From Cheiracanthium punctorium (lineage: Eukaryota; Arthropoda; Arachnida; Araneae; Cheiracanthiidae), in assembly GCA_038373885.1 (NCBI GenBank), contig JAWZYV010013166.1:1-64000 (forward strand): a DNA stretch of 64,000 bases. The letters are read 5' to 3'. Shown piece after piece: positions 13,011 through 24,500 of this stretch. Each line of letters begins with the position of its first letter. Within the stretch, counting starts at the first letter, position 1. The translations under genes and the position numbers were made by a program. Below the pieces are notes generated by a model, which saw only the letters and a program-made list of their open reading frames with translations, was not told the origin of the DNA and did not search any database.

Positions 13011-13816
13011 CCATTGAATCTTCAAAATTGTTTTCATTTATTTGAAAATTACATATGTTCTCCTTATTCTTCAATAGGTATTATCAATAGGTTCCTCATC
13101 TATACGAATTTGAAAAAAAAAATTACATTTGTTTTGCGTAAATTTAGTCTTTTGAGCAACTTGCAAAAGGAAAAAGATATGAAGCTGTTTCCATTCTTCA
13201 AGAAGCTCAGGCAGCAAAAGATAAGGCATTACTTGTGAGCTTAAGGGTAAAGGGGGGGGGGGTTGGATCATAGAGAAGAAATAGGTGGAGGGAGCATGGT
13301 TCCGCTATCTTAGGTAGAAATTTGAAGCAAAGACCCCGTAGCAGTGCACTGCATTGTACAATGGAAATATCAAATGTCCCCTGTTTTCCCTTGTGGTAAT
13401 TCTATTATTTTGACTATCGTTAAATTACAATTGAGATAATAATTCAGTTAGGAATATAAATATGAAACCAACGAAGTCCCTAGAAATTTGATGCAATTAT
13501 ACATCAATAATTTATAACTTTTATTACTTAACATTCGTAATTTATAAAAAATGAAATTTGCATTAAGAATTATTATTTACGCTGTTTTTACAATATCAGA
13601 AAGAGCCGAACGTTTGAATATAGAACACTGCTTTTAGTAACGTAGTCGCCAAACTTACGTTGTAAAGTGAGAAAAATACACACCGTCCACTCGTCACATG
13701 ACAGGTATCCATAAGAAAAAAGATGCTGCACCAAGTGTTTTAATCCCTTGCATGTGGAATACATTTGAGAAAACCTGCTAAAAACGGAAAAAAGAAATTC
13801 TTTTTAATTTTGTTAA

Positions 13817-14321
13817 TTAACCCTTTAACGCGCAGTGTTCCCGCTCTGGGAACACCCAACTCTGACGTTCTGACTGTTGCCAGTCTAGAAGTATTGATTT
13901 GATTTCTATAAAAATAGTTGCGGATGGCATAGCTCCACCCGAGAATCCTTTACTTTTTAGCACGTCATTTCCCGTAAAAAAAATTGCCACGATTATTTTT
14001 AACAGCAATGACATCTGCTGAAAAATGGAAGAATGCGAGAACAGCTGAATAGATTGCCCAATGCTGAAAAAAGGGCAGCCGTTGCCATCGCTCAACTTAA
14101 CTACCAGCAAGATGGCGGACGATCGAAACGTTCATCGCGTGCCACAGATCTAGACACCCTTTTTTTACCGCCCAGCCAGCTGTCGTCAAAAAAGGATCTC
14201 TAGATCTGTGGCACGCGATGAACGTTTTGATCGTCCGCCATCTTGCTGGTAGTTAAGTCGAGCGATGGCAACGGCTGCCCTTTTTTCAGCATTGGGGAAG
14301 GGTTGCGCCTCAAAGGGTTAA
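13817..14321 (-). mobile_element. piggyBac-type MITE, copy B, with internal palindrome
   Basis: TTAA at 13817-13820 and 14318-14321, with the same two end types as copy A in opposite order, so the two copies are inverted relative to each other. The segment from about 14067 to 14300 is a large imperfect palindrome: gggcagccgttgccatcgc on the left returns as gcgatggcaacggctgccc on the right. Confidence 0.88.
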
Positions 14322-15261
14322 TTCAGGTCTGGCATTACAAAATTGGCACATTTTCTTCTCCAGAACTGAGTTCGGACGTCACAGGCAAGGGGTTTTAAGT
14401 CTTACGTTGGAGATATTAGCGACCAGATATCCATCATCTGACTGACTACATATTTTTACAGATGGCTCCAATTTGTTTCCCATTTTAATGTAGGGATTTG
14501 TGTCTTTTCTGAACTTTTTTCCTTTTACGCTCCTGTGGGCTGTATCGATACTGCCTTTGATGGTGAAGGGGTGGCCATTGGAAAAATAAACTTCCTGTAG
14601 GATTCTCGGACAGCCATTCAGTCAATTGGCTCTGTGGAGCTATCATCGTCACCCAAGGTTCCTCAGTGCCACGAAATGTTGAGAACTCTTGCCTTGAAAG
14701 GTTAACAAATTGTTTTCTTAAGTGGATGCCTTGCCATTTGATCTTCGAGACAGTGAACAGGAGGATTTCTTTGTAAAAAGAGGTGCTAACTTACTTCGAC
14801 ATCCAAATACAGCGACTTCTTATTGGAATATTAAACTGTTACTAAATAACTTGCAGGATCTACAGGCCCGCACAGCTTCCAAATGTTGGAGGGGAAGGGG
14901 GGGGGGAGGTTAGACCTTCTCTTATTCCTTTCAAACCAAGTTGCGACGCAGTTGCAGTCTTTCGTCTGTCTACCGGATACGATTGTCTGACTTCCCATCT
15001 CACCGATTAGACGTTATTCGATTCTGGAGACGTAATCGATAGGGCTTACGGTGCTTAATAATACCTAAGGTAAAGTGAACATACGTCCCTTATTTTCGAG
15101 GGGAGTCCCCAATTCCTGTGTTTTTTTGCGGTTTGTCCTAGAAAGTAAAGAAGCAATTGAGGACAATTTTTAATTATTACTTTATTTTTTAATTAGATTA
15201 GTGTTAATTATTTCATTAATTATAAAATGTCCCCAATTTTGTTTCTTCAAATACATGAGGA
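14322..15261. other. No gene recognised
   Basis: Includes a 63-codon frame at 14722-14913 of no recognisable family. The sequence reads like an old element with scattered coding-like stretches, but nothing can be assigned. Confidence 0.4.
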
Positions 15262-15705
15262 CCGTTTACATGGGAAAATAGAAAATCCCGGGTAAAAGAA
15301 GAGTATAGGGAAAAACATGTAATGCATCATGGGAAAGCGAGGTCATCCCTGCATTCACCCTTCACTGGACTAGCAATCTTTGGGCCCGTTTACATGTGCA
15401 AAAATGCGGAGTAAATCCCGGGACTTACACTGTTTTCTACCCCGCTTCCCCTACTTAGGGGAAAAAATGCGGGGTAGAAAAATTCCTGGTCGAAAGGAGG
15501 GTTAATGCAGAGTCAACCCCGCTTTCCCATGATGCATTGCGAGTTTTTCCCTGTACTCCTCTTTAACCCGGGATTTTCCATTTTCACATGTAAACGGGCT
15601 CTTTCTACACCGCATTTTTTCCCTACGTAGGGGAAGCGGGGTAGAAAGCAGCGAAAGTTCCGGCATTGTCCCCGCATTTCCGTCCATATAAACAGGCCCA
15701 AAGTC
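15262..15705. repeat. Foldback-type inverted repeats, putative MITE
   Basis: gtttacatgggaaaat at about 15267 returns inverted at about 15580-15595. Within the same block gaaaatcccgggt, gcatcatgggaaagcg and a ggggaagcggggtagaaa-like motif occur on both strands. The outer phrases tttgggcccgtttacatg (15379) and tataaacaggcccaaa (15688) are also inverted. A clean target duplication is not visible. Confidence 0.6.
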
Positions 15706-16083
15706 ACCTTAACCTAAGGCGACCATGGGTCCGTTCGAGAATTCTCCGGACGGTCATGCACCGGTGCTACCGGTTGCGGTATTTCTTCGGTACCTCGCTA
15801 GCTTGCGTAGTCGAATACTTTATTGAATGTCTGTAGACGCTACGACAACAAACATTTTCAGACATCGAATTTCATTATTTCTCTGAGTAGAAGGTGCTTT
15901 TAGTTGTTTTATTTTTTTCTTCAGTATTTTCCGAAAAAAATAAACTAAATGGAAACTTTCAGGGAAAAAGTACAAATCTTTGGGGACTTTTCGCGTCCCG
16001 AAGTAGTCAAAGTAGTTTTGGGGACAAAATGAAAAAGAAATCTATATTTGGGGACTGTTTGAATTTCGAGGACGTATGGCATA

Positions 16084-16258
16084 AAGGTGACCAGATTTTT
16101 GAACAATTTTGTTGTCAGAATCGGGGACACCAGTAATTTAATTGAAAAACAATGAAATAATTAAAAAAGTGTCCCCAGTTTCTGTTTTACATTTTGGGGA
16201 CAATTTGAAAAACGTCCTGAAAATGGCGACTGTCCCCGGAAAATGGGATGGTCACCTT
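16084..16258. mobile_element. 175-bp MITE with AAGGTGACCA ends
   Basis: aaggtgacca at 16084-16093 and tggtcacctt at 16249-16258 are inverted, with matching ggggaca blocks inside. Fragments of similar sequence (cttaacctaag(g/t)...gacca) flank it at 15707 and 16262, so it lies in an older related block. Confidence 0.55.
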
Positions 16259-16706
16259 ACCTTAACCTAAGTTGACCACATTTTTGAGCGTAAAATTGAG
16301 GACATGTCCACAAATTTGAGGACAATTTAATAATTAAAAATTGTCCCCAATTGCTGTTTATATTTTGGGGGCGAGCGATCCTCCAAGGACTATGACTTCA
16401 GTCTTTGTTCTTTCTATTTATTATTTTCCTAACATATTGCCATTGGAATTAAAAATAATAAATAAATAAACAACAGAGATCAGCACGGATGGCTGGAACA
16501 AAAGTGATATCACGTAGACGGCGTGTATGTTTTTTACTCCGTGGTTTACTGTTTACATGAACGTGTCCAATGTAATTTCTCTATCAATATGTGGCAACAA
16601 TTAGATAAATACTCGGATTCAGCCATTCAGCAGCAATCTGTCAAATTGATTTGATGTATTAAACAAAACTTTCTAGCAGACGGGGCTTTTAAGTCGTCTG
16701 TTGACG

Positions 16707-16941
16707 ATGCATATTCAAATAGTCTTGATTTTCTTCATTTCCATTGTAACTTTCATTCCCCAAATTACTTCTCTATCCCTGTATTCTCCCGACGATCCTT
16801 TACATGAATTAGACAGCACCAATTTTGAATCTATCATATTGCAGAAGAGCAATGCCTGGATTGTCGAGTTTTATAATAACTGGTGCGGGCATTGTATTAG
16901 ATTTGCACCAACGTGGAAACTGTTCGCAAGGGATATCAGAA
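16707..16941 (+). CDS. QSOX1: QSOX exon 1: signal peptide and CGHC
   Basis: Encodes residues 1-78 plus one base of codon 79. Residues 5-17 are strongly hydrophobic, as in a signal peptide, and the WCGHC redox motif lies at residues 59-63, followed by the typical FAPTWK stretch. The donor is gtaagg at 16942; reading through it meets a stop within three codons. A TTG six bases upstream is in frame, but ATG at 16707 is the natural start. Confidence 0.95.
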
Positions 16942-18541
16942 GTAAGGTTTAACGCAGTGTTATTTACTGACTGGATACTTCGTAACCAAACAAATTAACT
17001 ATGCATGTATAATGATTCTTGTGAAAGATTTTTGATTTCTTGATCAATCAATTTACGTTACTTTTGATTTATTTAAGTTAATTCTTTAAATTAGTAAGTG
17101 GATCTTTAATTCTTGTGCTGCTTCATGCGATGTACTTAATTTATGAATTTATAACCATTTCTTTTTATTCTCCGATTTTAATGAATTCTTGCTGTTGTAT
17201 GCTGTTGTACTTTTCTGAAGTACTTTTTTTTTTTTTTTTTTTTTTTTTACATTTATTAAAGCTTGGAGAAATGTAATTGATGTAGCAGTTGTGAACTGTG
17301 CTGATTCTCATAATGTTAAGCTGTGTCGAAATTATGATGTTACAGGTTTTCCAACCATAAAGGTACACTCTTTTCCCTTCTTTTCTTTGTATATTCATAT
17401 AAAAAATTTGTTCTTGTTATAGTTAATAGCTGTTGGAAGTAATTTTATGTTAATTATAAATCCAGACAGCACAGCAAACGTGCAGCAAGCTTGATTTATC
17501 AAGTCAATAAGCTTGAATTAAGCTTGAAAATTCCAAGTGTGTAAGCTTGATGCAAGCTTGAATCAAGCTTGACATTTCAAGCTTAAAAAGATTTCTAAAT
17601 ACATGGGGTGCCCGCTGGCGAACGCGCTCCATATATTTTACTTTGCCACGCATTTTCCCCTCTATGCTGAAATTTCAATTTAATTTAATCTGTTTCCATC
17701 GAGTGTCTGTGGCTAGAATAGAACCCGGGACCTTTCGGTTCGTAGCCGAGCGTGTTATCCATTTAGCTACTAAACTTCGATGGAGTTATGACTAAAGTTT
17801 GAAGTGAATTATCAAGTGGTTTTCTGGCCAAATTGATAAGTGAGCAATATGTTATTATTATTTTTTTTTCCATGGGATGCATCAAAATTAAAATGTTATG
17901 TGTGATTTAGAGACTCTACTAATAGGGAAATAAACATTATATAAACTTAAGAGCAGCACACGTTTTAAAACTTTCGCAACACTCATGAGCAATACTGCTG
18001 GCCAAAACGACTGATTTTGAGATCGATTTCGTAGTATAATTGTATTTTATTTTGAAGAATTTCCATATTTGGAAATATAGAATGGGTTTACTTACTTAAC
18101 ACAAATTTTGTGTTAAGTAATCTGAAATCAAAGAAACAGATAGTTAAACGTTACTTCAAAATGCTATATCACAGTTGCAAACATAACATGTATTGAATAC
18201 AAACACTTTAGCCATTTTTGTAAATACAGTAGAGAGCCAGAAATCCGCACAGCTTGTGCGGATTTTAGGATTTTGCAGATTTTGGGCCATAAAATTCATC
18301 ATAATCAATAATCATAACTGAGCTCTAAATACAGTAGAGCGCCGAAAATCCGGACACCTAAAAACCGGAAAGACCAAAAAACCGGACATTTTTTGGATTT
18401 CAGTTTTTTCCCTTCCCTCAAAAAATAAAAATAAAAATAGATAAATAAATAAACTACAGGATGCTCAAGCATTAGACTAGTTTGTTATCATAACAATAGC
18501 GTCAATATATATATATATATATATCTATATATATACACACG

Positions 18542-18577
<36 letters not shown>

Positions 18578-21500
18578 GTATAGTATATATATATATATCC
18601 AAAACCTCAGGGTAAAATCTGACTCGTGACCTAACTTTCCTTCTTTGCATTCCAAAGATTTAACTGTTATTTCCAAACAGAAACGCAAAAAGGGGGGTGG
18701 AGACACTTTCCTGTTAGTGTAAAGCATTTAAGCTTTAATAATCGGTAGAGATATTATTTTTAATTTAATGTTATTCTTTCTAAGGAGGCAAAGAAATTAA
18801 TTAAACTCTTTATAACATCATTCAAGTCTGCAGTAAAAACATACATTAGCGTAAATACCATTGGAAGCCTTGTTTAAAAAAACGCATAAATAAAAATATC
18901 AGTAAGGTCGTGCAACGAAGACAAGAATGTAACAACTTGTTTGGAAAGCGAAAGCTCCAGTCACAGATAAACCGGCTCCAGTCACTCCGGTGAAGGGGGG
19001 AATGTCTGCGCACCCACAGGCGGCTTGTGTGGATTTTAGGATTAGGCAGATTTCGGGCCATAAAATTCATCATAATCAATAATCATTACATTTCTGATTT
19101 TAAAAAAGTAGGATACAATTACAATGAAATAAAAACAGTCTCAACAGTATTTCACTTATATTTTCACATTAAATACAAAAGCATAGGAGAAAAAAGAAAA
19201 TATTACATGAAGATTAGCGTGAAGAATTATCAATGGTGCAAATGGTTTCAAAATTTCCTTTTTCTAATTTTGAAAGCATGTTCTATGGTGATTTGTTTTA
19301 AAATATCATTTTTTCCTACTTTCAGTTTCTTTTTCTTTCTTTCTTTCCTTTATTATTATTTTTTTTTTTTTTTGCAAATTGTATATTATCTTAATTCTTG
19401 TTTTTTTACAGAACTTTGCTGTTCTAAAAATGTAAGCTATTCTTCTCCTAACTTTAAACTTTTATCAAATGGATTTTATTATTATTACCCAAGTTTTCAT
19501 CATCAGAATCATATTTATATTATTATTATTACCGAAGTTTTCATCATCAGAATCATATTTATCTGGATTCAAGACACTTTTAAACACTGACTTCGGATGA
19601 CTTCGAATTTCATTGTTTACATCAGAGAAGGTGCGCGGATTTCAGACATTTGCGGATTTTAGGTCAGTGGATTTTTGGCTCTCGACTGTATTTCAAAAGC
19701 TCAGAATTTTAGCAAACCTTATTTGCACGAATTCTGTATACAGTAATACCTTGTTAACATTACAGTCAGAAGGATAAACATTTGTTCTCAGTAACGAGTC
19801 AATTTTCTTATATTCATATAGAGTTGCCAGGTCGCCAAACCAAATAGCCGGACAGACCAGCCAGTTTGGCCGAACATTTGGGTAAAAAGGCCGGACAGCC
19901 TACAATATTGAGGATTTTGTCTCAGTATTAATATGTACGAAAAAAAAATTGTATGTAAAATCAAGCTTTTTTATTATTACCCTGAATCTTGTTAAATTCT
20001 AATGAAATATCGATAACATCGAATTCCAAAATAGTTCAGTAAAAAGCCTAACAAAAGCTGGACACCGTTAAATTTGGCCGGACATGGAATCAAAAAGCCT
20101 AACTATGTCCGGCTTTATCCGGACGCCTGGCAACGCTATATTCATAATTTTTTATTAGTTTACAAACATTGATAATACCTAATTCCTCTGAAGACATCTG
20201 CCTTTCCGTTGCCATCTTCAGTCGGAATCATTCCCTTGCAGGAATGGCATTGTATTCTGCTGTTCTTTTTCCTCCTCTTTAAGCTTCTGCTGCATGACAT
20301 CACTCTATACTCCGTCAATGCCAGCATACGTCATAACGTTGATACTGCCCTCTGTAGTCAATATTTATAACGATTCACGGATATAGGCATATGATTCATT
20401 ACTGAAATTTTCTATTTTCTGGATTCCTTCAAAGTCCATTATAATTATTGGTTTATTTAATGCTAATTGGGATAAGGCAGTGCTCTGTTTATTAAATTTA
20501 ATATCGTTAATATGTTCGATTTTACAGTCTTCGATTTTCCTTTTTGTTACTCCAATATAGCACTCTGATCCTATCTGTTTATTTATGCATTAAGTTAATT
20601 TGATAGCAGTTTCAATACAGCTAATCCTGTCGTTTTTGGACCACCATTTACCGAAAACCTACCAGCGATATTGCAATAGTTAGTTTTAAATCAAATGCTC
20701 CTTTTATTTATAAAATTTCTGCGATTCGGTCACATATCAATCATGCAGTGTTCATTTGTTCTAATGTCGATCATTTACATAATCCAATTTATCAGAAATC
20801 AGTGACATGAAGCAAATTATCTGCAGCACATCTTTAAAAAACTTTTTAATGAACAAAAGAAAATTTAATAATGGACAAAAACCAAAATTAAAATTCACCT
20901 CAGCAATTCCATTTTGCAGAGGTATTGCTAACAAAATATAGAAATCCGCAATCAAGAAAAATAATAGAATCCCTATTAAACCTAACCAATCCTTTTTCCA
21001 ACGCGTAAGGTCAGAAAAAGACAGGATTAGCACTATTATAACCACTGGAATTTACAAATTTAACTTAATGCATAAATAAACAGATGGGATCAGGGTGCTA
21101 TATAGGTGTAACAAAAAGGAAAATCAAAGACTGTAAAACCGAACATATAAACGACATTAAATATCATAAACAGAGAACTGCCTTATCCTGAGTAATATTA
21201 AATAAACCAATTACAATAGACATAGAAGGAATACAGAAAATAGCAAATTTCAATAATGAATCTTATGCCTATATCCACGAATCGTTAGAAATATTCACTA
21301 CAGAGGGCAGCATCAGCGATATGATGCGCGCTGGCATTGACGGAGTATGGAGTGACGTCATGCAGCAGAAGCTCAAAGAGGAGGAAAAGGAACAGCAGAA
21401 TACGATGCTATTCCTGCAAGGGAGTGATTCGGACTGAAGATGGCCACAGAAAGGCAGATGTCTCGAGAAATTAGGTATTATCAATTTAAACTATGGAAAC

Positions 21501-24500
21501 TCCTCAGTATTTCACTTTAATCTTTTAATTTTTCATATTCTTTTTAGCACATCAACTGCAAGAGGGGAGGGGGAGGGGGCATCTCCAGAACTGACTTTGT
21601 CTTGAACTTTCCGTGCAGCCAGCCTTAAGTCTGGATGAACACGTGAAGAAAATATGTAAAAATAAAGAAAAAAACCTAGTGGTAATTACTTACAGCACTT
21701 ATAGGAGACTAAAGCACTTATCACATCAGGAAATAATTTATTGTTATGACTACTCTTCTATAGGACAGATTGTTTTTCTAATGAAATATTTTATGGCCTG
21801 AAAGCTACAGTGACTGGTTTTACCTTACCCCCTCCCCTCCTCAGGTCAAGAGGGAGAAGAGAGTACACCATGGCCCCCACATCTCATTACGGGCCCTGGA
21901 CCTAGCATAAGATACAGGTCCCATAATCTTTTTAGAATGTAATTTAACCTGAAAACACAGGGTATAAATGAAGAGCTGAGTTGAATGTTAAACGATTTAT
22001 TATTTTTTTTAAAAAATAAAGTAGAGATTTCCGGACAGAAGTTCTGTGCCAATATACAAATTCACACAACACACTCATTGACAATAACTATCACCACAAA
22101 TTTTATTAAACATTAATGATGAATAGTTTATCATAAATATATACAGTAGAAGACCCAAAATCTGCACAGCTTGGCTCCAGACTTTGTGCAGATTTTGGGT
22201 CATAATAGGAAATTTATTTTATTTCCACTCTACTCAGAAAGTAATAGAAAAAAAAAATAGAATAAAGATAAAGGGAAACAAATCATGTTACTTATAAACA
22301 GAATCATGATATAAAAATACAGAGGATTAATACAATATACAAAATTATGAGATTATAGTACAACTTATTTAAACATGTATATTCAATAGTAGTTTGGGAC
22401 TTTGGGATGTTCTAATTATAGTTTGTTGGGTTTTTTTTCATTATTTCCTGTTCCTTAATGCAGCTTTGCTGCTCTACAAATCTGAGATTTCTTTCTCACA
22501 GCCTAACCTTCATTAAATGTTAATTTATCAACTTTTTGATCATCCTCACTTGTTACTGTGTCAAGAGTGTGTCATGTAACGGCTATCATTGTTACGATTA
22601 GAGCTCACAGACTCCTAAAATATTTTTTTCAAATGGGAATAGCTTATTTAGTTTCACTTTGTGGTTATACTGTAATTTTCTGAACTTGCAGTTGTCAGGG
22701 CAGATTTCATTGTTTACATTGAACAGACAGGGCAGATTTTGGAGCCTTGCAGATTTCGGATCAGCGGATTTTGGGTCTTCTACTGTGTTTCTTATAATAA
22801 CAAATAATTGAAAAATTTTGCTTTTTTTTAACGCTAAAAATTCTTTTTACAAATGTGGTTAGTTATTTTCCTACATATTGGTATGCTATATCGATATAGA
22901 GCATTTCGAAGAATTAAAAATAAGTTTAAATTAATTTATACAAATTTAAATTTGAATTATTTTCATTGTTCATACTTTATAATTAAAAAAATTATTTAAC
23001 TTCTGAATTTTTTTTTATCCTTTGTAATTTTATTTTAAAACTACCAAAGTGTAAGATGTAAGATTTTTGGGCCCTAAAATCTGTAGGCCCTGGGCAGTTG
23101 ACCCGTTTGCCTTGCCGGTAGTATATATGGCACTGGTAATAAAATAAAACACATCTTTTACGAACTTTCAGCAAATTTGAGGACGCTAGACAATTAATGT
23201 CCATTCTCTTTCACAGATGGCGCCATCAACGCTCCTTTAAAAAGAAAAAATCACGCGAGTATCAATTGTCAAGCTTAAATCAAGCTGTATAAGCTTGACA
23301 ATTCAACTTGACTCCTGCAAGCTTCCTGCCAGCTTAGAATGAGTTGAACTGTCAAGCTTGCATTAATGCATGAAATTCAAAGAAATGTCAAGCTTGATTT
23401 AAGCTTATGTGCTGTCTGGGAATATATGCATCTTAAAAAAGAATCAAAACTTGACATTATCTCTAATGAAAATATTATGTTGTCTCACACTCATTTCTAC
23501 AAATTTTGAAAATAAATGATTAGTTTGTAAATAGAGAGACTTAAAAAATTAATTTTCTATGCAAAAAATATTTAGAATTTTATTAGTTTGCTGCCCAGCT
23601 ATACTTATTATTTTGCCATCTGTGTACAAGTATTATTTGCCTGTATTGATTTTGTTTTAAGTTAAATACAGTAAAATCCACTTTAGAAGTTTTCCAAAGG
23701 GATGAAAGGCAAAAATGTCTTTGGCGGGAAAACTTCTTAAGCAAGAGATTAATCTTAAAAGAAAAATTGGTGAAAATGTGCTTTAACCTACCGCTTGGCG
23801 ATTGTAAACAAACTGGCAAGTTGGAGCTTTTCTGTAGAACGTCTCTGGGATTCCTGGGATTGCAACCTCTTCTGCTGTGTTCGGGTCATAATCTCTAGGT
23901 TCCGTTATTTTGGTTTTTCTCGTTCGGCAATGTCCGTGTGATGCAAAAGGCTGCGAGATTCAGTCATAGAGAAAGCGCGCTTGATTTTTACGGTCATTTT
24001 CTCCAAGATGCACCGTACATACAGAAACGTGAACAAATTTCGATTTAGGAAAAACAAATATTTCTAAAAATGGAAGTACAGTTGAGAGCCAAAAATCCGC
24101 CGACCTAAAATCCTCAAAGGTCCGAAATCCGCACACCTTCTCTGATGTAAATAATGAAATTCGAAGTCATCCGCCAGTGATTAAATTGTTTAAAAGTGTC
24201 TTGAATCTAGATAAATATGATTCTGAAGATGAAAACTTGGGTAATAATAATAATAAAATCCATTTGATAAAAGTTTAAAGTTAAGAGAAGAATACCTTCA
24301 ATTTTTAGAACAGCAAAGTTCTATAACAAAACAAGAATTAATGATAATATACAATTTGCAAAAACGAATAAAGGAAAGAAAGAAAAAAAAAACTGAAAAT
24401 AGACAAAAATAATATTTTAAAATAAATCACCATAGAGCATGCTTTCAAATTAGAAAAAGGAAATTTTGAAACCATTTGCTTTGCTAGTCTTCATGTAATT

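Larger units (their letters stand above)
17462..23419. mobile_element. Putative 5.96-kb element with AAGCTTGA-rich ends
   Basis: The left end ccagacagcaca (17462-17473) is the exact inverse of tgtgctgtctgg (23408-23419). Both sub-terminal regions (about 17485-17590 and 23260-23405) are dense with aagcttga and its complement in both orientations. Possible transposase-bound arrays are inferred from that layout, not shown. Candidate 8-bp flanks agree only 5 of 8, so the target duplication is unconfirmed. Several other elements lie inside, and no intact transposase was recognised. Confidence 0.6.

Noticed and set aside
15894..16136. 80-codon frame near the QSOX promoter region
   Set aside because: It overlaps repetitive ggggac-rich MITE sequence, with no splice or homology support as an upstream exon.
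19027..19590. 187-codon open frame
   Set aside because: It lies inside a pogo-type MITE; the inverted copy at 24079-24731 has no equivalent intact frame and composition follows AT-rich DNA.
20761..21045. Hydrophobic 94-codon frame as a membrane protein gene
   Set aside because: It sits in the spacer of a foldback element, is AT-rich, and has no recognisable family or conserved context.
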